The notes beneath the pieces are model-generated. The model worked only from the letters and a program-made list of their open reading frames with translations, was not told the DNA's origin and ran no database searches. 7,616 nucleotides of DNA from assembly GCA_900551645.1 (NCBI GenBank), contig URWP01000130.1, positions 1 to 7,616 of the forward strand, given 5' to 3'. The translations under genes and the position numbers were made by a program. The stretch comes from an uncultured Bacteroides sp. (lineage in GTDB: Bacteria > Bacteroidota > Bacteroidia > Bacteroidales > Bacteroidaceae). Every line of letters begins with the position of its first letter. Positions within the stretch are counted from its first letter, which is position 1. Positions 1 through 6,879 of this stretch are shown one piece after another.

Positions 1-366
1 ATTATGACCCTGACCGATAGCTGCGATACCATTGGCACAAACTTGACCCTGACGGATAGCAGAGAAAAGGGCCACCAAACCCAAACCAATACCGGAACCC
101 AATACGGCACATGCCTGAATACCGGTAATCTCTGGAGTCAAAACATTAAAGATACTCTGGAACATAAAGTAACCGGCAAAACCATACAGACCCTGTGTAC
201 CAGGAAGAGCTGTCAACACCAAGAAATTACCAAAAGCACTGTCGTTCTTCTTCAAAGCACCTATAGAAGCGTTACCTGCAATAGTTACACCATAAGCACT
301 ACCAATACCAGACAAACCTACCATAATTGCGATGCCGATGTAGGCAATCAAAAGATTCATTTCCAT
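1..366 (-). CDS. ntpK: V-type ATPase proteolipid subunit K (c-ring), partial: 3' end cut by window edge
   Basis: Membrane rotor subunit whose copies form the ion-carrying c-ring turned against subunit I. The visible 122 residues start MEMNLLIAYIGIA and contain a glycine-rich helix 1 (about 5-31), a polar loop with KKND (39-42), helix 2 with LPGTQGLYGF (54-63), and helix 3 (about 83-104) ending in FSAIRQGQV (101-109). The frame is open to base 1, so helix 4 with the family's essential Glu is outside the window. Two hairpins joined in one chain is the Ntp-type design of about 155 residues, not the 80-residue F-type c subunit. LPGTQ matches the E. hirae NtpK Na+ site (L61, T64, Q65), and Q106 aligns with its Q110. 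The start at 366 is preferred, but the in-frame ATG at 360 is equally possible; both have an AT-rich leader without Shine-Dalgarno. It follows subunit I by 113 bp. The family call is firm; ion specificity is inferred. Confidence 0.95.
   Translation of the reverse strand, partial: MEMNLLIAYIGIAIMVGLSGIGSAYGVTIAGNASIGALKKNDSAFGNFLVLTALPGTQGLYGFAGYFMFQSIFNVLTPEITGIQACAVLGSGIGLGLVALFSAIRQGQVCANGIAAIGQGHN
5..60 (-). repeat. Short direct repeat inside ntpK (two 17-base copies, 39-nt period)
   Basis: Bases 5-21 (TGACCCTGACCGATAGC) and 44-60 (TGACCCTGACGGATAGC) differ at one position. The 39-nt period is a multiple of three, so both copies are read in the same frame and encode AIRQGQ and AIGQGH of the proteolipid. 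This is most simply a coding repeat around the end of helix 3 and the following loop, not a regulatory element. Confidence 0.6.
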
Positions 367-384
367 AATTATAAATTTTTAATT

Positions 385-402
385 TTATACAATGTTTTTC
401 AT
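385..402 (-). other. Five-codon reading frame MKNIV ahead of ntpK
   Basis: ATG at 402-400 begins MKNIV and stops at TAA 387-385. It lies in the same frame as ntpK, 36 nt upstream of the ntpK ATG, with a second in-frame TAA between. AAGGAG (411-406) precedes it by only 3 nt, which is closer than ideal. It could be a translated leader minicistron or a chance ATG beside a purine run; the sequence alone does not decide. Confidence 0.2.
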
Positions 403-419
403 TTTCTCCTTCAACACCG

Positions 420-470
420 TCAAACGATGGGAGCAGACCGGAGAACAGTACCTACCCCGTTAATTGACAT
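420..470 (-). other. Sixteen-codon reading frame in the ntpI-ntpK spacer
   Basis: ATG at 470-468, 9 nt after the ntpI stop, opens a frame MSINGVGTVLRSAPIV that ends with TGA at 422-420. It overlaps the possible hairpin almost completely. No similarity to a known peptide is recognised and the preceding Shine-Dalgarno is weak, so coding is unproven. If it is translated, ribosomes would disrupt the hairpin. Confidence 0.15.
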
Positions 471-479
471 TATCTTCTT

Positions 480-2285
480 TTAGTTTTTGAAAGGTTTATA
501 TTCTTTTCCACCACCTTCGTAACCTGCATTCTTAAAGAATTCTACAAAAGTAAGACGCATCGGATGAACCATAGCTCCAAGCACATTCATAAAAATATTG
601 ATAGAATGCCCGATAAGGAATATCAATACCATTACAATCGGCCCGGCAATGACATTATCTGGGCTCATTCCTACAGCCAGACTATTAAATACACTAGCTA
701 AAATACCTCCAGACAATCCTAAAGCAAACAGACGGACATATGAAAGGATATCACCTAACAGCCCTGTAGCCATATTATAGGTATCCCACAATCCCAAACC
801 AAAATTGACAAAAACATTCTTGTCCGGACTATTGTAAAGATAAGCCATCAGCGCTCCAATTGCCAAGAATACAAGATGAACGGTACCACCCATCGGCAGA
901 ACAGCCGGAGCAGCAAACGCCAATGCAGTACTTACCAGAATAATCAGCCAGCCCACTGTAGCAACCGCATACTTGAAACCGAACTGGATAGTCTGATTAG
1001 CAGCTTTCAGAATCATACCGAAAATGATTTGAACTCCTCCCAGAATCAACGACAGATTGAACATCTGCTGATTATCCAAGTAAACAGCATCCTTCAAGTT
1101 CTGGAAGAAAGGTATATGAATGTCATACAAGTTGAAACCAAAGCACGTACCTGTCAACAAGCCACATACCATCGTCGATAACCCTAAAAGTTGCACCAAA
1201 GTTAGAATTGACTTCATCGATGATTCTATCTTCTTCGCTATCATCCGATATACTGTAACAGCAAGTACCATGAACAGACCATATCCAGAATCTCCCAAAC
1301 ACAATCCGAAGAACAGCATGAAGAACGGAGCAAAGAACGGAGTCAAATCCAATTCATTGTACTTCGGAAGCATATACAAGCGCATAATCGGCTCGAACAA
1401 GCGGAAGAATCCTTTATTATCCAAGCAAATAGGAACATCATCTTCTGGTTTCGGGTCGGTTACTTCATAATAAGCATCCTGAGCAGACAAGAAACTTTGT
1501 ATTTCATCGATGCATTTCACCGGAGCCCATCCTTCCAATAACATCAACTTATTGTCTGCCAAAGCATCCGAACTCAATACTACTTTAGAGAACTCTATCC
1601 GAGTCTGTACATCATGCTGAGCTGCCTGTAAATCAGGTATAGCAGTTGCTGCCAACTGTTTTAATTGTTCCTGTAATGCTTCCTGTTGATTCAGCATCTC
1701 TTGTCGACGTTTCTTCAGGGCACTCAGCGAACTCATAGGCAGTTTTATTGCTTCTACTTCCAGTTCTGCTCCTTCACTGACCGGAGTAACTGTTACAAAA
1801 AACAGTTTAGAACCTTCCCGGTTAATGACAGTAGCATTATATTGGTCTACCCATTCTTGCAAGAACTGTTTTTCTGAGCACTGATAGAAATCCATCCGAT
1901 AACCAGCATCACGCAAACGAACGATCGACTCAGGGTCAAAATCGCCCCACGGCTCTACAACAGAAATTTCCTTTTCTACAGCCTGAATACGTTGTGATAG
2001 CTGCTGAATTTCGGTCTGAAGAGCTTCTGTTTTCTCCAAAGCCTCTACACCTTTCTGAACATTACCTTCATGCGGCTGTGCAGGTACCATCAACTGCTGC
2101 AGATATTTTCCAGCAGCTGCATATCTTCCTGTCAGACGAATAGATTCCTGCAATTCAGAATTTTCAGCAGTTCCTTGCGCACGTGTAGTTACATGTACCA
2201 ATCCCAGATTACGCAGATTCGTCAAGAATGATTCATATTCTTTGTGGTAGACCAGAAAAGTCAATTTTTTCATTTTCGCAATCAT
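480..2285 (-). CDS. ntpI: V-type ATPase subunit I (membrane stator, a-subunit homologue)
   Basis: A 601-residue inner-membrane protein that anchors the peripheral stalks and supplies the ion path against the c-ring. The N-terminal half (about 1-310) is soluble and contains two long coiled-coil arms (about 75-108 and 185-235) and the family EGWAP motif (251-255). The C-terminal half is a polytopic membrane domain, with hydrophobic segments near 313-345, 358-383, 408-427, 437-460, 466-485, 500-535 and 545-572. The key helix has LSYVRLFALGLSGG, with R518 matching the essential arginine of yeast Vph1 (R735). HPMRLTFVEFF carries R577, matching the second arginine (R799). At 601 residues it is on the short side for the family. 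The start overlaps the subunit D stop in ATGA and has an AAAGGAGG site 7 nt upstream. An internal ATG at codon 5 (MKKLTF) is less likely. The call is firm. Confidence 0.97.
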   Translation of the reverse strand: MIAKMKKLTFLVYHKEYESFLTNLRNLGLVHVTTRAQGTAENSELQESIRLTGRYAAAGKYLQQLMVPAQPHEGNVQKGVEALEKTEALQTEIQQLSQRIQAVEKEISVVEPWGDFDPESIVRLRDAGYRMDFYQCSEKQFLQEWVDQYNATVINREGSKLFFVTVTPVSEGAELEVEAIKLPMSSLSALKKRRQEMLNQQEALQEQLKQLAATAIPDLQAAQHDVQTRIEFSKVVLSSDALADNKLMLLEGWAPVKCIDEIQSFLSAQDAYYEVTDPKPEDDVPICLDNKGFFRLFEPIMRLYMLPKYNELDLTPFFAPFFMLFFGLCLGDSGYGLFMVLAVTVYRMIAKKIESSMKSILTLVQLLGLSTMVCGLLTGTCFGFNLYDIHIPFFQNLKDAVYLDNQQMFNLSLILGGVQIIFGMILKAANQTIQFGFKYAVATVGWLIILVSTALAFAAPAVLPMGGTVHLVFLAIGALMAYLYNSPDKNVFVNFGLGLWDTYNMATGLLGDILSYVRLFALGLSGGILASVFNSLAVGMSPDNVIAGPIVMVLIFLIGHSINIFMNVLGAMVHPMRLTFVEFFKNAGYEGGGKEYKPFKN

Positions 2286-2887
2286 ACCTCAGCCTCCTTT
2301 CTCTTCTCCTGGATAGACTTCAGAATCTTCTGTGAAGACTTCGACAAATTCTCCTCATCTTCCATAAAGCGTTTAATCTTCCTCAAGGCATCCTGATAAC
2401 CGGGAATCTGCACCTTTTCAAAAAGATTCACCTTCTGAGTTGTCTTCTTGCGGGCATGTTCCAACAACCCCAATTTGGCGAGCGTAAATTCCCGTTCGAT
2501 AGCGGTCTCTGCCAATCTTTTCAGGATATGGATACCATCGGCATACCATTTCGGGCTACAGAAAACGCTGTAAGGACGGATCTCAAAGTCCACTGTCTCC
2601 AACAAAGGAACCCGGACTCCGGCTATCTTACGGACGCCCAAATGAACATCCTTCACTTTAATGAGTGAAGTGTCGAATTCATTCCAGAGTGCGAACATGG
2701 CCTCATACGCCTGAATTTGCTTTTCCAGACGTCCTTCCAGTTCAGCCGCTTCGGTCTTGCACCGTTTCACCTCCAAACGGAGCGCACTTTCCTTATTTTT
2801 AATAATAGGGAGTGTACGCACGCGAATCTTGAGTTGCTTTTCAAGCTGCTGCAACGAAGTTTTATTATATTGAAATTTTATAGCCAT
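2282..2887 (-). CDS. atpD: V-type ATPase subunit D (central rotor shaft)
   Basis: A 201-residue cytoplasmic protein that forms the coiled-coil axle inside the A3B3 ring and transmits rotation to the membrane rotor; also called ntpD. Long charged helices at the N terminus (about 8-72) and C terminus (about 116-201) flank a short globular middle (about 73-115). The stretch KVNLFEKVQIPGY (152-164), followed by a charged helix, is the hallmark region of subunit D and corresponds to the RVNALE..IP pattern of other members. Length is normal (about 200-215). The start at 2887, 18 bp after the atpB stop, has an AT-rich leader without Shine-Dalgarno. The 3' end overlaps ntpI by 4 nt, and the last codons contain the ntpI ribosome-binding site, so translation of the two is probably coupled. 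No separate subunit F gene, the usual partner of D, is seen here. Confidence 0.96.
   Translation of the reverse strand: MAIKFQYNKTSLQQLEKQLKIRVRTLPIIKNKESALRLEVKRCKTEAAELEGRLEKQIQAYEAMFALWNEFDTSLIKVKDVHLGVRKIAGVRVPLLETVDFEIRPYSVFCSPKWYADGIHILKRLAETAIEREFTLAKLGLLEHARKKTTQKVNLFEKVQIPGYQDALRKIKRFMEDEENLSKSSQKILKSIQEKRKEAEV
2293..2300 (-). promoter_or_regulatory. Strong Shine-Dalgarno of ntpI inside the end of atpD
   Basis: AAAGGAGG lies 7 nt before the ntpI ATG (2285-2283), which itself overlaps the atpD TGA. It is a full-strength match to the 16S anti-Shine-Dalgarno. The other starts in this operon show no comparable nearby motif, as is common in Bacteroidetes. The same bases encode Lys-Glu-Ala near the atpD C terminus, so part of the match could come from codon choice. 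It supports the start chosen for ntpI. Confidence 0.65.
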
Positions 2888-2905
2888 CGCATTAATGATA
2901 AAATA

Positions 2906-4225
2906 TTACTTCTTCCAATACTGGTCTACGAACTCTTTCTTGATGTTCACTTCTTCCGGCTTGAAATACTTACTGAACAAGCCCCAAGTCACATCAAGCA
3001 TTTCAGTCGTATTCAAATTGACATCGATAGCCAGCAACTGGTTAGCATAATCCTTGGCAAAAGCCAAAGCACGTTCATCATAATTAGTCAAATCGAAACC
3101 ATTTTCCATCTTGGTCTTTGCATTGGCTGCATCAGCATACAGACGAACAGCCGCATTCATAACCTGTGGATGATCCTTACGGGTCTTCTTACCACTTACC
3201 AACTGTTTCAGGCGGGACAAAGAACGGAACGGATCGACAATAACCTTACCAATATCACTGTCACGACGCAAGAACAACTGCCCCTCAGTAATATAACCTG
3301 TATTATCCGGTACAGCATGAGTAATATCACCACCAGACAATGTTGTTACCGCAATAATGGTAATAGAACCTCCTGACGGGAACTGTACAGCTTTCTCGTA
3401 GATTTTAGCCAAATCCGAATACAAAGAACCCGGCATAGAGTCTTTTGAAGGAATCTGATCCATACGGTTTGACACGATAGCCAAAGCATCGGCATAAGAA
3501 GTCATATCAGTCAACAACACCAATACCTTTTCATTGTGTTCAACAGCAAAATATTCAGCGGCAGTCAATGCCATATCCGGAATCAACAGACGTTCTACCG
3601 GCGGATTTTCCGTTGTATTGACAAAACTGATGATACGGTCCAACGCACCGGCATTCGAGAACACGTTCTTGAAGTACAGATAATCATCGTTTGTCATACC
3701 CATACCACCCAAGATAATCTTATCAGTTTCGGCACGCAATGCTACATTCGCCATTACCTGGTTGAAAGGCTGGTCCGGGTCGGCGAAGAACGGAATCTTC
3801 TGACCAGATACCAGTGTATTGTTCAAGTCAATACCTGCAATACCGGTAGCAATCAATTCAGAAGGCTGTTTACGACGTACCGGATTTACAGACGGACCAC
3901 CGATTTCAACCTCCGTACCTTCAATTTCCGGGCCTCCGTCAATCGGTTCACCGAAAGCGCTGAAGAAACGTCCGGCCAACTGTTCACTAACCTTCAATGT
4001 AGGAGACTTACCCAAGAATGTCACTTCCGCATTAGTAGGAATACCTTCTGTACCTTCGAATACCTGAAGCGTCACCTCATCACCGGCAATCTTCACCACT
4101 TGGGCAAGCTTGCCGTTCACCATAGCCAATTCATCATAACCTACTCCTGTCGCTTTCAACGAACAGGTAGCTTTTGTAATCTGGCTGATTTTTGTATATA
4201 TCTTTTGAAATGCTTTTGTTGCCAT
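2906..4225 (-). CDS. atpB: V-type ATPase subunit B (non-catalytic nucleotide-site subunit)
   Basis: A 439-residue cytoplasmic protein that alternates with subunit A in the A3B3 headpiece; also called ntpB. It has an N-terminal beta-barrel (about 1-80), then the central RecA-like fold, then a C-terminal helical bundle (from about 350). The usual P-loop position reads SGQKIPFFADPD (140-151) without a GxxGxGKT motif, as expected for the non-catalytic B subunit. Family motifs include LTDMTSYADAL (238-248), ITHAVPDNTGYITEGQ (301-316) and SLSRL (335-339), whose R338 corresponds to the arginine finger that reaches into the catalytic site of A. Length is slightly below the usual 455-500, with a short C terminus ending QYWKK. 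The start at 4225 follows atpA by 32 bp and gives MATKAFQKIY. The leader lacks a Shine-Dalgarno. The call is firm. Confidence 0.97.
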   Translation of the reverse strand: MATKAFQKIYTKISQITKATCSLKATGVGYDELAMVNGKLAQVVKIAGDEVTLQVFEGTEGIPTNAEVTFLGKSPTLKVSEQLAGRFFSAFGEPIDGGPEIEGTEVEIGGPSVNPVRRKQPSELIATGIAGIDLNNTLVSGQKIPFFADPDQPFNQVMANVALRAETDKIILGGMGMTNDDYLYFKNVFSNAGALDRIISFVNTTENPPVERLLIPDMALTAAEYFAVEHNEKVLVLLTDMTSYADALAIVSNRMDQIPSKDSMPGSLYSDLAKIYEKAVQFPSGGSITIIAVTTLSGGDITHAVPDNTGYITEGQLFLRRDSDIGKVIVDPFRSLSRLKQLVSGKKTRKDHPQVMNAAVRLYADAANAKTKMENGFDLTNYDERALAFAKDYANQLLAIDVNLNTTEMLDVTWGLFSKYFKPEEVNIKKEFVDQYWKK

Positions 4226-4257
4226 TATCGTACTGTGTATAGTTTAAACAAATCCGA

Positions 4258-6015
4258 TTATTTCACACTCCGTTCGGCAACCAGATCTTTCAATTGTTTC
4301 TGGAATTCGACATACTGTTCCGATCTGAACTTCGAATAGTTCATCTGCTTGCAGATATTGATCATTTTCTTGAAATAATCCATAACTTCAACAAAGTTAT
4401 CGAATTCGAAATCGGTATGACAGATATCGATAATCTGGTTTACAATTTCTTCCTGACGTTCCATCGGAGTCACTGAATCTACTTCATCAAAGGCATCCTG
4501 CTGCAGGATGACGAAATCAATCAATTCAGATTTCCAGAAAATAACATGATATTCTACCGGTACGCCGTCATCACCCAAGATATTAATCTGCTCGGCAATT
4601 TCCTTACCTCGTAACAGACGGGTCTTCAATTCATTTACCTTTCCAATCCATTCATTGTTGATACGTTCTGTAATGTATTCTTCAAATTCCGGATATTCCA
4701 GATATTTTGAATAGGAATCAATCGGATTTACAGCCGGATAACGCTTGCGGTCGGCACGTTCCTGTTCCAAAGCATAAAAACAGCGGGCTACTTTCTTTGT
4801 ATTTTCTGTTACAGGCTCCTTCAAGTTACCACCTGCCGGAGATACAGTTCCGATAAATGTAATAGACCCTGTATGACCATTATATAAGTGTACATATCCG
4901 GCACGGCCATAGAAGTTAGAGATAATTGCAGAAATATCCATCGGGAAGGCATCCGGACCAGGAAGTTCCTCCATACGGTTAGACATTTCACGCAATGCCT
5001 GTGCCCAACGAGAAGTTGAATCGGCCATCAACAATACCTTCAATCCCATAGCACGGTAATATTCCGCCATTGTCATGGCTGTATATACAGATGCTTCACG
5101 AGCCGCAACCGGCATGTTTGAGGTATTGGCGACAATAATGGTACGTTCCATCAATTTACGTCCGGTATGTGGGTCAATCAATTCCGGGAATTCAGTAAAG
5201 ATTTCTACGACCTCATTGGCACGTTCACCGCAGGCAGCAATAATTACGATATCAGCTTCAGCCTGTTTGGAGATAGCGTGCTGAAGTACAGTCTTACCTG
5301 TACCGAACGGACCAGGAATAAAACCAGTACCACCTTCCACTATCGGATTTACAGTATCAATAACACGTACACCAGTCTCCAACAGTTTATATGGACGAGG
5401 TTTTTCCAGATAATTCGTCATAGCCTTCTTTACCGGCCACTTCTGAATCATGTTTACAGGAATTTCAGCACCGTCTTTTCCTGTTAAAACAACGACCGTA
5501 TCCTCAATGGTATATTCCCCTTCTCCAACGATAGATTTTACACGATAAGTACCTGTCAACTGGAAAGGTACCATAATTTTCAACAACTGGTGATTTTCTT
5601 CAACTTCACCCAACCACGCTGATGGTCCTACTTCATCTCCCGCCTTTACCAACGGCTTGAACAACCATTTACGTTCTTTATCCAATGGATAGGTATATTG
5701 TCCTCTTTTCAGGAAGACACCTTCCATTTTGTCCAGGTCATTCTGTAAGCCATCATAGTTTTTCGAAAGCATACCTGGACCCAATGTCACTTCCAACATG
5801 TGACCGGTAAACTCTGCCTCGGCACCGACTTTCAGTCCACGTGTACTTTCGAACACCTGGACATACACATTCTGGCCGACGACTTTGATTACCTCAGCCA
5901 TCAATCGGTCGCCTCCGGTCTTAATGTAGCATATTTCATTCTGTGCTACCGGACCATCACCAGTCAGTGTAACCATATTGGCGATTACACCTGAAACAGT
6001 TCCTTTTGTTGCCAT
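4258..6015 (-). CDS. atpA: V-type ATPase catalytic subunit A
   Basis: A 585-residue cytoplasmic catalytic subunit that couples ATP hydrolysis (or synthesis) to rotation; also called ntpA. An N-terminal beta-barrel (about 1-70) is followed by the A-specific non-homologous insert (about 100-190), where KWLFKPLVKAGDEV is visible. The nucleotide-binding domain has the Walker A loop GPFGTGKT (235-242, Lys241), the catalytic glutamate in ACGERANE (261-268, E264) and the Walker B region VLLMADSTSRWA (327-338). FPELIDPHTGRKLMERT and NTSNMPVAAREAS are also typical of the A family. The C-terminal part is helical. Length is normal (575-600), and all catalytic residues are present, so it should be active. 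The start at 6015 gives MATKGTVSGV, 15 bp after the DUF2764 stop, with an A-rich leader lacking Shine-Dalgarno. GERANE in place of the common GERGNE is a small variation. The call is firm. Confidence 0.98.
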   Translation of the reverse strand: MATKGTVSGVIANMVTLTGDGPVAQNEICYIKTGGDRLMAEVIKVVGQNVYVQVFESTRGLKVGAEAEFTGHMLEVTLGPGMLSKNYDGLQNDLDKMEGVFLKRGQYTYPLDKERKWLFKPLVKAGDEVGPSAWLGEVEENHQLLKIMVPFQLTGTYRVKSIVGEGEYTIEDTVVVLTGKDGAEIPVNMIQKWPVKKAMTNYLEKPRPYKLLETGVRVIDTVNPIVEGGTGFIPGPFGTGKTVLQHAISKQAEADIVIIAACGERANEVVEIFTEFPELIDPHTGRKLMERTIIVANTSNMPVAAREASVYTAMTMAEYYRAMGLKVLLMADSTSRWAQALREMSNRMEELPGPDAFPMDISAIISNFYGRAGYVHLYNGHTGSITFIGTVSPAGGNLKEPVTENTKKVARCFYALEQERADRKRYPAVNPIDSYSKYLEYPEFEEYITERINNEWIGKVNELKTRLLRGKEIAEQINILGDDGVPVEYHVIFWKSELIDFVILQQDAFDEVDSVTPMERQEEIVNQIIDICHTDFEFDNFVEVMDYFKKMINICKQMNYSKFRSEQYVEFQKQLKDLVAERSVK

Positions 6016-6030
6016 TCTATTCTTATTTTT

Positions 6031-6870
6031 CTATTTTCTAAATTCTTCAGGAATCTGAACTTCATTCTTCAAGTTCTGAATCAGTTCACGGAAAAGCTCA
6101 TTTCCTTTTTCTTTATCCAATGCAATCCAACGCTCAATCATTTCCAGTTGCAGCAGGAAGACAAACAGACGCTCAACGGTAAAATAATGAAAGAACGATT
6201 CATCTTCCAACCATTTCCACTTCAACAAATCCACTTTCTTTTCACGTTCTACCAATTCTTCTACTTCAGCTACCCGCTGGATGGGGTCAAAATAATCCAG
6301 CATTTCATTCAGACCGAAGTCACGAGCATTCGATGTCCGCAATTGTTCACACACTTCTGTATTTCCTACTACCACATTATCGACATCCAGTTTGTATTTG
6401 CGGGCAGACAAAGCTACCAAAATATTATTGAGATTCAATGAAAACTCAAACCATCCAGACACAAAACTATTACTGCATTCCATGGCATACGCATAGTACG
6501 CAGCTGCCAACAAATCCTGCGAACTGTACAATTCATCAGGAGACAATGTAAAATAACGGGAAATGAAATCGTAGAAATAAGTAGGAAATCTGCCGTCGGG
6601 AGCGTCACCTTCCCGTACCGCTGCGATGAGCTGGAGCAACTCCTCGGAAGAAAAGTTTCCGCGCCCAGAAACCCGTGCATCTTTGTCTTTCAACAGCTTC
6701 AGCAGGTCTTCATTATCAAACTTCAGATAAAACAGGTCGATAATCTGCCTGTCCTTCACCGAAAGTTCAGGATAAAGTTCCGTTTTAAAGCTGTCTACTG
6801 TATAGCTCAACTTACCATCCTCAAGTGATATATCAGGCAAGCCAGCCACCAGATAATAATAAGTACTCAT
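6031..6870 (-). CDS. DUF2764 family protein, candidate V-type ATPase subunit C analogue
   Basis: A 279-residue, probably cytoplasmic protein with no signal peptide or membrane segment. The N terminus MSTYYYLVAGLPDISLEDG resembles, from memory, the conserved start of Pfam family DUF2764, found beside V-type ATPase genes. The remainder looks mostly helical and is rich in aromatic and acidic residues, with a charged helix at 198-218 (VEELVEREKKVD) and a hydrophobic helix at 231-252 containing FVFLLQLEMIERW. It sits between atpE and atpA, 9 bp after one and 15 bp before the other, so it is co-transcribed with the ATPase. Elsewhere this region holds subunit C, the funnel joining the rotor shaft to the c-ring, and no other C candidate is present. 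A C-like role is inferred from position, helical character and the unfilled slot; it is smaller than typical C (about 320-350). An assembly factor remains possible. Confidence 0.9.
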   Translation of the reverse strand: MSTYYYLVAGLPDISLEDGKLSYTVDSFKTELYPELSVKDRQIIDLFYLKFDNEDLLKLLKDKDARVSGRGNFSSEELLQLIAAVREGDAPDGRFPTYFYDFISRYFTLSPDELYSSQDLLAAAYYAYAMECSNSFVSGWFEFSLNLNNILVALSARKYKLDVDNVVVGNTEVCEQLRTSNARDFGLNEMLDYFDPIQRVAEVEELVEREKKVDLLKWKWLEDESFFHYFTVERLFVFLLQLEMIERWIALDKEKGNELFRELIQNLKNEVQIPEEFRK

Positions 6871-6879
6871 AACACTACG

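Larger units (their letters stand above)
367..479 (-). promoter_or_regulatory. ntpI-ntpK spacer with possible RNA hairpin
   Basis: This is the only sizeable gap inside the operon (113 bp; the others are 9-32 bp or an overlap). Its ntpI-proximal part is unexpectedly GC-rich, while the part next to ntpK is nearly all A and T. On the transcribed strand AACGGGG (461-455) can pair with CCC and CGTT near 431-423, and UAG (454-452) with CUG, giving a bulged hairpin over about 423-461. I paired this by eye and computed no energy. The proteolipid is needed in many copies per enzyme, so a local translation or stability element would make sense, as known upstream of the E. coli F-type c-subunit gene. 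That role here is inference. I see no good Bacteroides promoter or poly-U terminator in it. Confidence 0.35.

Noticed and set aside
4..483. 159-codon open frame on the plus strand
   Set aside because: It lies antisense to ntpK and the ntpI-ntpK spacer. Its translation is Thr/Gln/Asn-rich low-quality sequence, while the minus strand encodes a clear proteolipid.
2717..3376. 219-codon open frame on the plus strand
   Set aside because: It is antisense across the atpD-atpB junction and has a composition typical of the complement of coding DNA.
4226..4257. GTTTAAAC palindrome in the atpA-atpB spacer as a possible operator
   Set aside because: It is only 8 bases long and in A/T-rich sequence where such palindromes are expected by chance; the spacer shows no promoter.
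3536..4339. 267-codon open frame on the plus strand, the longest antisense frame
   Set aside because: It is a shadow of atpB and the end of atpA. The Cys/Arg/Phe-rich translation matches no family and runs through well-conserved minus-strand motifs.
6435..6680. 81-codon minus-strand frame inside the DUF2764 gene
   Set aside because: It is out of frame within a convincing gene and has no leader or recognisable domain.
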